A stretch of 11,942 bases of DNA. Origin: Pseudomonadota bacterium (lineage in GTDB: Bacteria > Pseudomonadota > Alphaproteobacteria > Acetobacterales > Acetobacteraceae). This document shows positions 1 through 6,746 of this stretch, one piece after another (the first letter of the stretch is position 1; each line of letters opens with the position of its first letter). The position numbers and the translations under genes were made by a program. The stretch lies in assembly GCA_021785335.1 (NCBI GenBank), contig JAJYFW010000012.1, positions 1 through 11,942 on the forward strand. Direction: 5' to 3'. The notes under the pieces are model-generated. The model saw nothing but the letters and a program-made list of their open reading frames with translations, had not been told where the DNA came from and made no database searches.

Positions 1-1
1 C

Positions 2-76
2 GCCTACGCCGCGCTGATGCGCCTGCGCGCGGGCAAGGTGACGGGCCGCCTGGTGCTGAAGGCGGAGGCCGCGTGA
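2..76 (+). CDS. C-terminal end of an MDR-type (zinc-binding/quinone reductase-like) dehydrogenase, partial
   Basis: Only the last 24 codons and a TGA stop (74-76) are in the window; the gene begins upstream. The visible tail contains ALMRLRAGKVTGRLVLK. This resembles the end of medium-chain dehydrogenases of the quinone oxidoreductase type, which close with a helix followed by a strand of the pattern G-K-x-x-G-R/K-x-V-L. The stop codon shares its last base with the ATG of the next gene (TGATG), so the two are almost certainly cotranscribed and translationally coupled. The neighbour is also an MDR enzyme, which fits a tandem pair of reductases. With so few residues the family call is an inference, and the substrate is unknown. 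Confidence 0.6.
   Translation, partial: AYAALMRLRAGKVTGRLVLKAEAA
64..68 (+). promoter_or_regulatory. Shine-Dalgarno site of the CurA-like reductase
   Basis: GGAGG lies inside the end of the preceding gene, seven bases before ATG 76. A GTG at 73 is also in frame but would sit only four bases from this site. The spacing therefore favours the ATG at 76. Confidence 0.6.
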
Positions 77-1080
77 TGCGCCGCTCCCTCATCCTCGCGC
101 GCCGGCCGAAGGGCCAGCCGGACAACTCCACCTTCACCATGACGGAGGACCCGATCCCGGAGCCCGCGGAGGGCGAGATCGTGACGCGCACGATATGGCT
201 CTCGATCGACCCCTACATGCGCGGCCGCCTTTCGGACCGGAAATCCTACGCCGCGCCGGTGCAGGTCGGCGAGCCGATGACCGGGGAAACGGTGGGCGAG
301 GTGATCATCTCCGCCGACCCTGCGTTCGTGCCCGGCGACATCGTGCAGGGGCCGCGCGGCTGGCAGACGCATATCGTCTCGAAGGCGAAACACGCGACCA
401 AGCTGCCGCGCGACGCGGCACCGCTCTCGGCCTATCTCGGCGTGCTCGGCATGCCGGGCACGACCGCCTATTCCGGGATGAAGGACATCGGCCAGCCCAA
501 GCCAGGGGAGACGGTGGTGGTTTCCGCCGCCTCCGGCGCCGTGGGCTCGGTCGCGGGGCAGATCGCGAGGCGCGCCGGCTGCCGCGTGATCGGCATCGCC
601 GGCGGGCCGGACAAATGCCTCTGGGTGCAGGAGACGCTGGGCTTCGACGCCTGCATCGACCACCACCTGCCGCATCTCTCCCGCCTGCTCGCGGAGGAAT
701 GCCCGAACGGGATCGACGTCTATTTCGAGAACGTCGGCGGCGTGGTGCAGGAAGCGGTGTTCCCGCTGCTCGCCAATTTCGGCCGCATGGTGATGTGCGG
801 CATGGTCGCGCAGTACAGCGAGGCGGACGTGCCGCCGGGGCCCAATCTCGGCCCGGTGGTGGGCAAGCGGCTGCGCATCGAGGGGCTGATCGTCTCGGAT
901 AAGCCGGAACGTTTCGCGGAATGGCGCGCGCTCGCGGCCCCGTGGGTGCGCGACGGCTCGCTCAAGTACCGCGAGACGGTGATCGAGGGGCTGGACAACG
1001 CGCCGGAAGCGCTGCGCCTGGTGCTCACGGGCGGCAATTTCGGCAAGATGCTGGTGCGCGTGGGCGCGGACCCGGCCTGA
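76..1080 (+). CDS. NADP-dependent oxidoreductase, MDR superfamily (CurA / prostaglandin reductase-like)
   Basis: A 334-residue protein close to the usual length of the zinc-independent MDR reductases (leukotriene B4 dehydrogenase, curcumin reductase, YncB type) that reduce activated C=C bonds with NADPH. The N-terminal GroES-like domain carries the family signature LSIDPYMRGR near residue 45. The Rossmann domain has VVVSAASGAVGS, with AASGAVG at 151-157, followed by GQIARRAGCRVIGIAGG. A later IDVYFENVGG is typical of this subgroup. No zinc-ligand pattern is seen. ATG 76 is chosen for its GGAGG at 64-68 and its one-base overlap with the previous stop. The next gene starts 20 bp after the stop, so an operon is likely. 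The family is confident; the physiological substrate is unknown. Confidence 0.9.
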   Translation: MRRSLILARRPKGQPDNSTFTMTEDPIPEPAEGEIVTRTIWLSIDPYMRGRLSDRKSYAAPVQVGEPMTGETVGEVIISADPAFVPGDIVQGPRGWQTHIVSKAKHATKLPRDAAPLSAYLGVLGMPGTTAYSGMKDIGQPKPGETVVVSAASGAVGSVAGQIARRAGCRVIGIAGGPDKCLWVQETLGFDACIDHHLPHLSRLLAEECPNGIDVYFENVGGVVQEAVFPLLANFGRMVMCGMVAQYSEADVPPGPNLGPVVGKRLRIEGLIVSDKPERFAEWRALAAPWVRDGSLKYRETVIEGLDNAPEALRLVLTGGNFGKMLVRVGADPA

Positions 1081-1100
1081 CGCCCGGGACCGACGGCCCA

Positions 1101-3371
1101 ATGCAGCGCAACGCGATCGGGCAGGGGCTGCGGCGAAGCGAGGACGCGCGGTTCCTCACCGGCAGTGGGCGCTTCCTCGCCGACCAGGTGCCGGCGGGCG
1201 CGGCGTGGGCGGAAATGGTGCGCTCGCCCCACGCGCATGCCGACATCCTTTCGGTGGAAACGGACGCGGCGCGCGCGGCGCCGGGCGTGCTCGCCGTGCT
1301 CACCGGCGCTGATCTCGCCGCCGCCGCCATCGGCGGCGTGCCCGCGGACGAAAAGCTGATCCACCTGCCCGGCACGCCGGAGGACGTTGCGTTTTCGTTC
1401 CGTCCGCCGTTCCCCGCACTCGCCGCCGGCCGCGCGCGCTTCGTGGGCGAACCCGTCGCGATGGTGGTGGCGCAGACGGCGGATGCGGCCGCGGCGGCGG
1501 CGGAACTGGTCGAGGTGGACTACCGCACGCGCCCGGCGGTTGCGGCGACGGAGACGGCACCGGGCGGGCCCCTGGTGTGGGACGAGGCGCCGGGGAATGT
1601 CTGCTTCCGCTGGCAGGCCGGCGACGCGGCGGCGGCGGCGGCGGCGATAAGCGCGGCGGCGCATGTGGTGAGGTTGCGTGTACGCAACAACCGCGTGCAT
1701 GTCGGCGCGCTCGAGACGCGCGGCGCCATCGGCAGCTTCGCCGGCGGGCGTTTCCATCTCGCCACCGGCACGCAGATGCCGCACGGGCTACGCGACGCGC
1801 TCGCCGCTGTCTTCGGCGTCGGGAAATCCGCGGTGCACGTCACCGTCGCCGATGTCGGCGGCAGCTTCGGCATCCGCAACGCGCTCTGCCCGGAGCAGAT
1901 CCTGGTTCTGTTCGCGTCACGGATGCTCGGCCGGCCGGTCGCTTGGCTCGGCAGCCGCGCGGACGGGTTCCTCTCGGACTACCAGGCGCGCGACAACGTT
2001 GCGGATGTGGAACTGGCGCTGGATGCCGGCCTGCGCTTCACCGCGCTGCGCGTGCGCACGCTCGCCGCCATAGGCGCGCACCTTGCCCCCAAGGGCGCGC
2101 TCTCGCCCACCGCCAACACGCCCGCACTCGCCGGCGTCTACGCGCTGCCGGCGATCCACGTCGCCGTCACCGGCGTCTTCACCAACACCGCGCCCACCGA
2201 GGTCTATCGCGGCGCCGGCCGGCCGGAGGCGGTGAACCTCGTGGAGCGCGCGGTGGATCACGCGGCGCGGGTGCTTGGCGTGGACCGGCTGGAACTGCGC
2301 CGGCGCAACCTGCTCACGCCCGCCGCGATGCCCTACCGCACGCGGCTCGGCCTGCTCTATGACAGCGGCGACTTCCCCGGCACGCTCGCGGATGCCCTGG
2401 CGCGCCACGCCCCGCCGCCGGCTCCGCCCGGCTGGCTGCGCGGGCGCGGCATCGCGCATTACTGCGAGCGTGTCGCCGTGCTGGGTGCGGAAAACGCGTC
2501 GCTGGAACTGCATCCGGACGGGCGGGTGACGCTGCTGATCGGCACGATGTCGAACGGGCAGGGGCATCAGACAGCCTATTCGCAGCTGCTCGCGGACCGG
2601 CTCGGCATCGCCGCCGACATGATCGAGGTGGTGCAGGGCGACACCGACCGCATCCCCTCCGGCGGCGGCACCGGCGGCTCCGCCTCGCTCGCCATCGGCG
2701 GCCAGGCGGCGGCGCTCGCCGCGGCGGAACTGATCGCGAGGCTCACCGAGCGCGCCGGCGAGGCGCTGGAGGCCGCGGCGCCGGACATCGCCTACGCGGA
2801 CGGCGTGTTCCGCGTCGCCGGCACGGATCTCAGCATCGCCTGGCACGCGCTCGCGGCACGGCTGCCGGAGGTGCTCTCCGCCCACGGCATGTGGAAGCCG
2901 CCCGGCCCGAGCTTTCCCAACGGCTGCCACGCAGCGGAGGTGCACGTGGACCCGGAAACGGGCGCGTGGCGGCTCGCCGCCTACACAATGGTGCATGATT
3001 TCGGCACCGTGGTGAATCCGCTGCTGCTGGAAGGGCAGTTGCAGGGCGGCGTGGCGCAGGGCTTCGGCCAGGCGGCGATGGAGCAGGTGGTGCACGACCC
3101 CGAGAGCGCGCAGCCGCTCACTGGCTCGTGGATGGACTACGCGATGCCGCGCGCGGACGACCTGCCGGCGCTGTCGCTGGTCTCGCGCCCGACGCCCTCG
3201 CCGCTGCACCCGCTCGGCATCAAGGGCGCGGGCGAGGCGGGGGCGGCCGGCGCGCCGCCCGCGGTCATGAACGCCCTGCTGGACGCGCTGGCACCGCTCG
3301 GCGTGCGGAACCTGGACATGCCGGCGACGCCGTTCGCGGTCTGGCGCGCCATCGCGGCGGCGCGCTTGTAA
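1101..3371 (+). CDS. Molybdenum hydroxylase large subunit (xanthine dehydrogenase / CoxL family, form II-like)
   Basis: A 756-residue molybdopterin-binding subunit that would hydroxylate a heterocycle or aldehyde. The N-terminus is already the a/b hammerhead domain (RRSEDARFLTGSGRF, then VRSPHAHADI), so no 2Fe-2S or FAD domain is fused. The cofactor domains carry DVGGSFG at 251-257, VYRGAGR at 368-374 and GQGH at 486-489. GIKGAGEAG carries the expected catalytic base, Glu712. VYRGAGR is the form II pattern, not the AYRCSFR loop of true CO dehydrogenases. The frame is open further upstream, into the previous gene. ATG 1101 is chosen because MQRNAIGQGLRRSEDARF matches normal family starts, although its Shine-Dalgarno is weak. 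Seven alanines at 176-182 come from a GCG run. The small and medium subunits are not in this window, so the partner proteins and substrate are unknown. Confidence 0.9.
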   Translation: MQRNAIGQGLRRSEDARFLTGSGRFLADQVPAGAAWAEMVRSPHAHADILSVETDAARAAPGVLAVLTGADLAAAAIGGVPADEKLIHLPGTPEDVAFSFRPPFPALAAGRARFVGEPVAMVVAQTADAAAAAAELVEVDYRTRPAVAATETAPGGPLVWDEAPGNVCFRWQAGDAAAAAAAISAAAHVVRLRVRNNRVHVGALETRGAIGSFAGGRFHLATGTQMPHGLRDALAAVFGVGKSAVHVTVADVGGSFGIRNALCPEQILVLFASRMLGRPVAWLGSRADGFLSDYQARDNVADVELALDAGLRFTALRVRTLAAIGAHLAPKGALSPTANTPALAGVYALPAIHVAVTGVFTNTAPTEVYRGAGRPEAVNLVERAVDHAARVLGVDRLELRRRNLLTPAAMPYRTRLGLLYDSGDFPGTLADALARHAPPPAPPGWLRGRGIAHYCERVAVLGAENASLELHPDGRVTLLIGTMSNGQGHQTAYSQLLADRLGIAADMIEVVQGDTDRIPSGGGTGGSASLAIGGQAAALAAAELIARLTERAGEALEAAAPDIAYADGVFRVAGTDLSIAWHALAARLPEVLSAHGMWKPPGPSFPNGCHAAEVHVDPETGAWRLAAYTMVHDFGTVVNPLLLEGQLQGGVAQGFGQAAMEQVVHDPESAQPLTGSWMDYAMPRADDLPALSLVSRPTPSPLHPLGIKGAGEAGAAGAPPAVMNALLDALAPLGVRNLDMPATPFAVWRAIAAARL
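1626..1646 (+). repeat. Seven consecutive GCG codons (short trinucleotide repeat)
   Basis: A perfect GCG x7 tract encodes Ala176-182 of the molybdenum hydroxylase, between its hammerhead-like N-terminal region and the cofactor-binding part. Changes in copy number would add or remove alanines without shifting the frame. In DNA this GC-rich it may simply be codon bias in a tolerant loop. Confidence 0.8.
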
Positions 3372-3408
3372 CGCCAGGTTTCTTACGTCCTGGTCACATG
3401 CCGTTGCG

Positions 3409-3438
3409 TTGACAGTGCGCGGCGGCACACCCCATGGT
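3409..3438 (+). promoter_or_regulatory. Candidate sigma-70-type promoter for the substrate-binding protein gene
   Basis: A perfect TTGACA (3409-3414) is followed after 18 bp by CATGGT (3433-3438), a weak -10 box matching three of six consensus bases. It lies in the 97-bp gap between the molybdenum hydroxylase stop and ATG 3469, an unusually AT-containing stretch with a run of six T at 3441-3446. The placement fits an independent promoter for the downstream gene. The -35 box is convincing and the -10 box is not. Confidence 0.35.
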
Positions 3439-3468
3439 GGTTTTTTCGCAACGCACAATCGGATCGGT

Positions 3469-5070
3469 ATGACTGGGAGACTCTCGCGTCGGGCGGCCGT
3501 CGGGCTCGGGGCCGCGCTGGCCGCTGGGCCGGCGCTCGGGCTCGGGCGGGAGGCGCGGGCGGCGGTGCGGCGCGGCGGCAAGCTCATCTACGCGCGGCGC
3601 GCCGACAGCCTGGTGCTCGACCCGGTCTTCGCCGAATCCGATGCCGACATCGCGATCCTGCCCAGCTTCTACGACACGCTGCTGGCGCCCGTGGACGGCG
3701 GCAAGGGCATCGGGCCCGGCCTCGCCACCGGCTGGGCGTTCTCGAAGGACGCGATGACGCTGACGCTCACGCTGCGCCAGGGCGTGCGCTTCGCCGACGG
3801 CACCTACCTGAACGCGACGGACGTGAAATGGTCGCTCGACCGCGCGCGCAACCCGGGGAACGGCGCCTGGGCCGGCTTCCTCGCCTCGATCGTTGACGTC
3901 GCGGTCGCGCGGCCGGACAGCATCGCGATCCGGCTCGACGCGCCCGACCCCTCCATCCTTGCCGCACTCGCCGCCTTCAACGCCGCGATCCTGCCGGCGG
4001 CCAAGGTGGAGGCGGCACCAGGCAAGACGGCGGCGCAGAAGGCGCGCGGCTTTGCCCTGCACCCGGTCGGCACCGGCCCGTTCGCGCTCGCGGAATGGAA
4101 GCGCGGCGAGGTGATGCTGCTGCGGCGCAACCCCTATTACTGGAAGCGCGCGCCGGACGGTGGGCCGCTGCCGTATGTGGAGGAGGTCGAGCTCCCGATC
4201 ATTCCGGACGACGTGGCGCGGGTCACGACGGTGAAGTCGGGCGCGGTGCACGGCACGGAGCACGTGCCCTTCGCGGCGGTGAAGGCGCTGCTCGCGGAGC
4301 CGCAGCTCGCGGTGCATCTCTGGCCCGCCGCGCGCACCGACTATCTCGCGCTCAACTGCCGCCCCGCGCTCAAGGGCGGGCGCAAGAACCCGATGGGCGA
4401 TGTGCGCGTGCGCCAGGCGCTCAACCACGCGGTGAGCAAGAAGGTGCTGGTCGACCTCGTCACCGCCAATCTCGGCACGCCGGCGACGAGCTTCTTGTCC
4501 GCGGCGACGCCGATGCACGCCGGCCACGAGGTGCCGTATCCGTTCGACCAGGCGCTGGCGAAAAAGCTGCTGGCGGAGGCGGGGTTCGCAAGCGGGTTCG
4601 AGCTTTCCGCCATCGTGCCCGCCGGCGATGCCGGGGACGCGGCACTCATGTCGGCGATGCAACGGATGTGGGGCGCGGTCGGCGTCAAGCTCAGGATCGA
4701 GCCGCTCAACAGGCCCACGCTCGCCGCGCGCTACGCCGCCGGCGACTACGAGGTGCTGCCCGGCGCCTGGGCCGACACCATCGCCGACCCCGCGCCCGCG
4801 GCCGCCGCCTTCGCCTATTCGCCGGACATCGCCTGCCTGCATTCCGGCTGGAAGGATCCCACGGTCGATTTCCTGTTCGTGCTGAGCCAGAAGGAACTCG
4901 ACCCGGCGAAGCGCGCCGCCGAGTACCGCAAGCTGCAGGAAATCTACGTCTCCGAGGCGCCGATCGTGTTCCTCTACGAGACGCCGTACCGGACGGTGTG
5001 GCGGAAGCCGGTCAACGGCTTCGTCAAGCTGCCGACCGGCGGCAACCTGTTCGCCGAGGTCAGCCTCTGA
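3469..5070 (+). CDS. ABC transporter substrate-binding protein, family 5 (dipeptide/nickel/opine type)
   Basis: A 533-residue periplasmic solute-binding protein. It starts MTGRLSRRAAVGLGAALAAG, a basic twin-arginine stretch followed by a hydrophobic core and an AxA-type end (REARAA, near residue 30). This fits a Tat-like or Sec signal peptide, although the residues after RR are not the full Tat consensus. The mature part shows family-5 hallmarks: GKLIYARRADSLVLDPVF, LTLRQGVRFADGTYLNATDVKWSLDRA, GTGPF at 201-205 followed by NPYYWKRAPDGGPLPYVEEVE, and SEAPIVFLYE near the end. The frame stays open up to a TTG at 3409, but ATG 3469 puts the signal peptide at the N-terminus. No permease or ATPase gene is adjacent, so it is an orphan here. 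The ligand cannot be predicted. Confidence 0.9.
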   Translation: MTGRLSRRAAVGLGAALAAGPALGLGREARAAVRRGGKLIYARRADSLVLDPVFAESDADIAILPSFYDTLLAPVDGGKGIGPGLATGWAFSKDAMTLTLTLRQGVRFADGTYLNATDVKWSLDRARNPGNGAWAGFLASIVDVAVARPDSIAIRLDAPDPSILAALAAFNAAILPAAKVEAAPGKTAAQKARGFALHPVGTGPFALAEWKRGEVMLLRRNPYYWKRAPDGGPLPYVEEVELPIIPDDVARVTTVKSGAVHGTEHVPFAAVKALLAEPQLAVHLWPAARTDYLALNCRPALKGGRKNPMGDVRVRQALNHAVSKKVLVDLVTANLGTPATSFLSAATPMHAGHEVPYPFDQALAKKLLAEAGFASGFELSAIVPAGDAGDAALMSAMQRMWGAVGVKLRIEPLNRPTLAARYAAGDYEVLPGAWADTIADPAPAAAAFAYSPDIACLHSGWKDPTVDFLFVLSQKELDPAKRAAEYRKLQEIYVSEAPIVFLYETPYRTVWRKPVNGFVKLPTGGNLFAEVSL

Positions 5071-5123
5071 CCGCAATCCTCGACGCGCGCCGCCCGGCGT
5101 GCGATCTCGCTCGCCAACGGACC

Positions 5124-5130
5124 GGGAGGG
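5124..5130 (+). promoter_or_regulatory. Shine-Dalgarno site of the iron-containing dehydrogenase
   Basis: GGGAGGG lies just before ATG 5135, with its GGAGG core five bases from the start. It is the only strong site in the region and rules out the in-frame start at 5099, which would add 12 unconserved residues. Confidence 0.65.
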
Positions 5131-5134
5131 AACC

Positions 5135-6304
5135 ATGAACTTCACCATCGTGGCCCCGCGCAGCCTGCGCGTCGGCGGCGGCGCGCTCGCGCAACTGCCG
5201 GAGGTGCTGCGCCAGAACGGCATCACCCGGCCGCTGGTCGTGACCGACCCGGTGATGGTCACGATCGGCCTGGTCGAGCGCTGCTTCGAGCCGCTGCGCG
5301 AGGCGGGGATCGCCTTCGAGGTGTTTTCCGACACCGTGCCCGAGCCCACGGACACCGTGATCGAGGCCGGCGCCGCGATCCTGCGGCGCGGCGGCTTCGA
5401 CGGGCTGATCGGCTTCGGCGGCGGCTCGCCGATCGACACCGCGAAGGCGATGAGCATCCTCGCCACCGGCACCGCGCCGATGCGCGACTACAAGGTGCCG
5501 TTCGCGGCGGATGTGGCGAAGCTGCCCGTCGTCGCCATCCCGACCACCGCCGGCACCGGCAGCGAGGTGACGCGGTTCACCGTCGTCACGGATACCGCGC
5601 GCGACGAGAAGATGCTGATCGCGGGCATGGGCGCGCTGCCGGTCGCGGCCATCGTGGACTACACGCTGACGTTCACGGTGCCGCGCCGCACGACGGCGGA
5701 TACCGGCGTGGACAGCTTCACCCACGCGCTCGAGGCCTTCGTGTCCAAACGCGCCAACCCGTATTCGGACGCGCAGGCGCGCGCGGCGATGGCGCTGATC
5801 GGGCGGCACCTCCGCCGGGCCTGCGCCGAGCCGGACAACGCCGGGGCGCGCGAGGGGATGATGCTCGGCGCCACGCTCGCGGGGCTCGCGTTCTCCAACG
5901 CCTCGGTCGCCCTGGTGCACGGCATGTCGCGGCCGATCGGGGCGCATTTCCACGTCGCGCATGGGCTTTCCAACGCGATGCTGCTGCCGGCGGTGACGCG
6001 CTTCGGCCTCGCCGCCGCGGAGGCGCGTTACGCCGAGGCCGCGCGCATCGCCGGCTTCGCGCGGGCGGCGGACAACGATGCCGTCGCCGCGGAGAAACTC
6101 GCCGAGGGGCTGGCGGCGCTCAACGCGGAACTCGACGTGCCCTCGCCGCGCGCATACGGCATCGCGCCGGATGCGTGGGAGGCGAAGCTGCCTCTGATGG
6201 CCGAGCAGGCGCTCGCCTCCGGCAGCCCCGCGAATAACCCGCGTGTGCCGGGAAAGGACGAGATCGTGGCTCTCTATCGCGCGGTGTATGCCGCCAACGC
6301 GTAG
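5135..6304 (+). CDS. Iron-containing alcohol dehydrogenase (group III ADH family)
   Basis: A 389-residue NAD(P)-dependent dehydrogenase of the Fe-ADH family (FucO, 1,3-propanediol dehydrogenase, maleylacetate reductase relatives), at normal family length. The dinucleotide site GFGGGSPIDTAKA and the motif IPTTAGTGSEVTRF are both present. All four expected metal ligands are present: Asp193 and His197 in VDSFTHALEAF, His262 in VHGMSRPIG and His276 in VAHGLSNAMLLP. They match the spacing of D196/H200/H263/H277 in E. coli FucO. A strong Shine-Dalgarno fixes the start. It lies 64 bp after the substrate-binding protein with no clear promoter or terminator between, so cotranscription is plausible. 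Its stop codon nearly meets that of the convergent small gene. The substrate, an alcohol/aldehyde or a maleylacetate-like acid, cannot be told from motifs alone. Confidence 0.92.
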   Translation: MNFTIVAPRSLRVGGGALAQLPEVLRQNGITRPLVVTDPVMVTIGLVERCFEPLREAGIAFEVFSDTVPEPTDTVIEAGAAILRRGGFDGLIGFGGGSPIDTAKAMSILATGTAPMRDYKVPFAADVAKLPVVAIPTTAGTGSEVTRFTVVTDTARDEKMLIAGMGALPVAAIVDYTLTFTVPRRTTADTGVDSFTHALEAFVSKRANPYSDAQARAAMALIGRHLRRACAEPDNAGAREGMMLGATLAGLAFSNASVALVHGMSRPIGAHFHVAHGLSNAMLLPAVTRFGLAAAEARYAEAARIAGFARAADNDAVAAEKLAEGLAALNAELDVPSPRAYGIAPDAWEAKLPLMAEQALASGSPANNPRVPGKDEIVALYRAVYAANA

Positions 6305-6318
6305 CGCCGCGCGGCTAC
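6301..6318. terminator. Small inverted repeat spanning two convergent stop codons
   Basis: GTAGC (6301-6305) and GCTAC (6314-6318) form a 5-bp stem around a GC-rich loop, and each arm contains one of the two convergent stop codons (TAG on each strand). It could slow polymerase from both sides, but neither strand has a T-tract, so it is not a standard intrinsic terminator. The stem is short enough to arise by chance. Confidence 0.25.
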
Positions 6319-6614
6319 ACCTTGCTCAGGTGCAGCCCGTCGGCGAGCGCCGCCTTCTCGCAGACATAGGCGCCGCCCTTGGTCTTGCCGAAGTAGCGCG
6401 ACTGCGAGGTGTGGAACACCTTGCTGCGCTTGGCGTGCCAGACGACGGTGTCGCCGCTGCACGCGGCCTTTGCCGCACCCTCGGTCTTGTAGCCCGGCAG
6501 CTTCGCCGCGGCGAAGGCGGCCGGCCCGGCGAGGGGGGCGAGTGCCAGGCCAAGGCCCAGCATGGCCGCGAGGAAGAGGGGGCGGCGCGCGGCCGGGGTG
6601 CGGGGCAAAAGCAT
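6315..6614 (-). CDS. Small exported protein with two cysteines, function unknown
   Basis: A 99-residue protein with an N-terminal signal peptide: basic residues 5-11, a hydrophobic core at about 12-34 and an AFA|A-type cleavage near 35-37. The mature part of about 63 residues has two cysteines, Cys52 and Cys85, able to form a disulfide in the periplasm. It contains VVWHAKRSKVFHTS and SRYFGKTKGGAYVCEKAALADG. This resembles small proteobacterial exported proteins with a 'VWVNTKSKVYH...RYYGKTKxGxYMCEADA' pattern whose role I do not know. AGGAGAG at 6622-6628, seven bases before ATG 6614, supports the start, and a promoter candidate lies at 6656-6684. It converges on the iron-dependent dehydrogenase with a 10-bp gap. 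It is likely a real gene because of its good signal peptide, Shine-Dalgarno and family-like pattern. Confidence 0.75.
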   Translation of the reverse strand: MLLPRTPAARRPLFLAAMLGLGLALAPLAGPAAFAAAKLPGYKTEGAAKAACSGDTVVWHAKRSKVFHTSQSRYFGKTKGGAYVCEKAALADGLHLSKV

Positions 6615-6655
6615 CGCGGGGCTCTCCTGGAAAAATAAACGGTTCAGGTGAGCGG

Positions 6656-6684
6656 AATGTTTCGTGGCCCGCCGGCGCCGTCAA
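6656..6684 (-). promoter_or_regulatory. Candidate promoter of the small exported protein
   Basis: On the minus strand, TTGACG (plus 6679-6684) and AACATT (plus 6656-6661) are separated by exactly 17 bp. The -35 matches five of six consensus bases and the -10 three of six. It would give a leader of about 35 nt before ATG 6614, containing the AGGAGAG ribosome site. The 131-bp gap between the two small genes holds nothing else coding, so an independent promoter is reasonable. Confidence 0.4.
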
Positions 6685-6722
6685 GAAAACGATCGTTCAC
6701 GTTCCGCCGGCGCGCGTGCGGC

Positions 6723-6746
6723 GGAGCGTGCTCGCGAACGCTCTCC
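6723..6746 (-). terminator. Imperfect hairpin after the WXXGXW lipoprotein gene
   Basis: Just past the lipoprotein stop, on the minus strand, AGCGT and ACGCT pair around an 8-base loop, extended by a GG/CC pair across a 2-base bulge. No T-run follows, so it is not a canonical rho-independent terminator. It may be a weak pause or mRNA 3'-end structure. Confidence 0.2.

Noticed and set aside
3371..3400. CCAGG...CCTGG as a terminator after the molybdenum hydroxylase gene
   Set aside because: The stem is only 5 bp with a 10-base loop and no T-tract directly after it.
3402..3453. 7-bp inverted repeat CGTTGCG/CGCAACG flanking the putative promoter
   Set aside because: The arms are short with a loop of 38 bases and no symmetrical extension; chance is likely.
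3394..5472. 692-codon minus-strand open frame over the substrate-binding protein
   Set aside because: The translation is Arg/Ala/Gly/His-rich without recognisable motifs, while the plus strand has clear family-5 SBP and Fe-ADH motifs.
6688..6697. Perfect 10-bp palindrome AACGATCGTT upstream of the small exported protein
   Set aside because: It lies upstream of the -35 candidate and could be an operator, but a single 10-bp palindrome with no second copy is too little to call a site.
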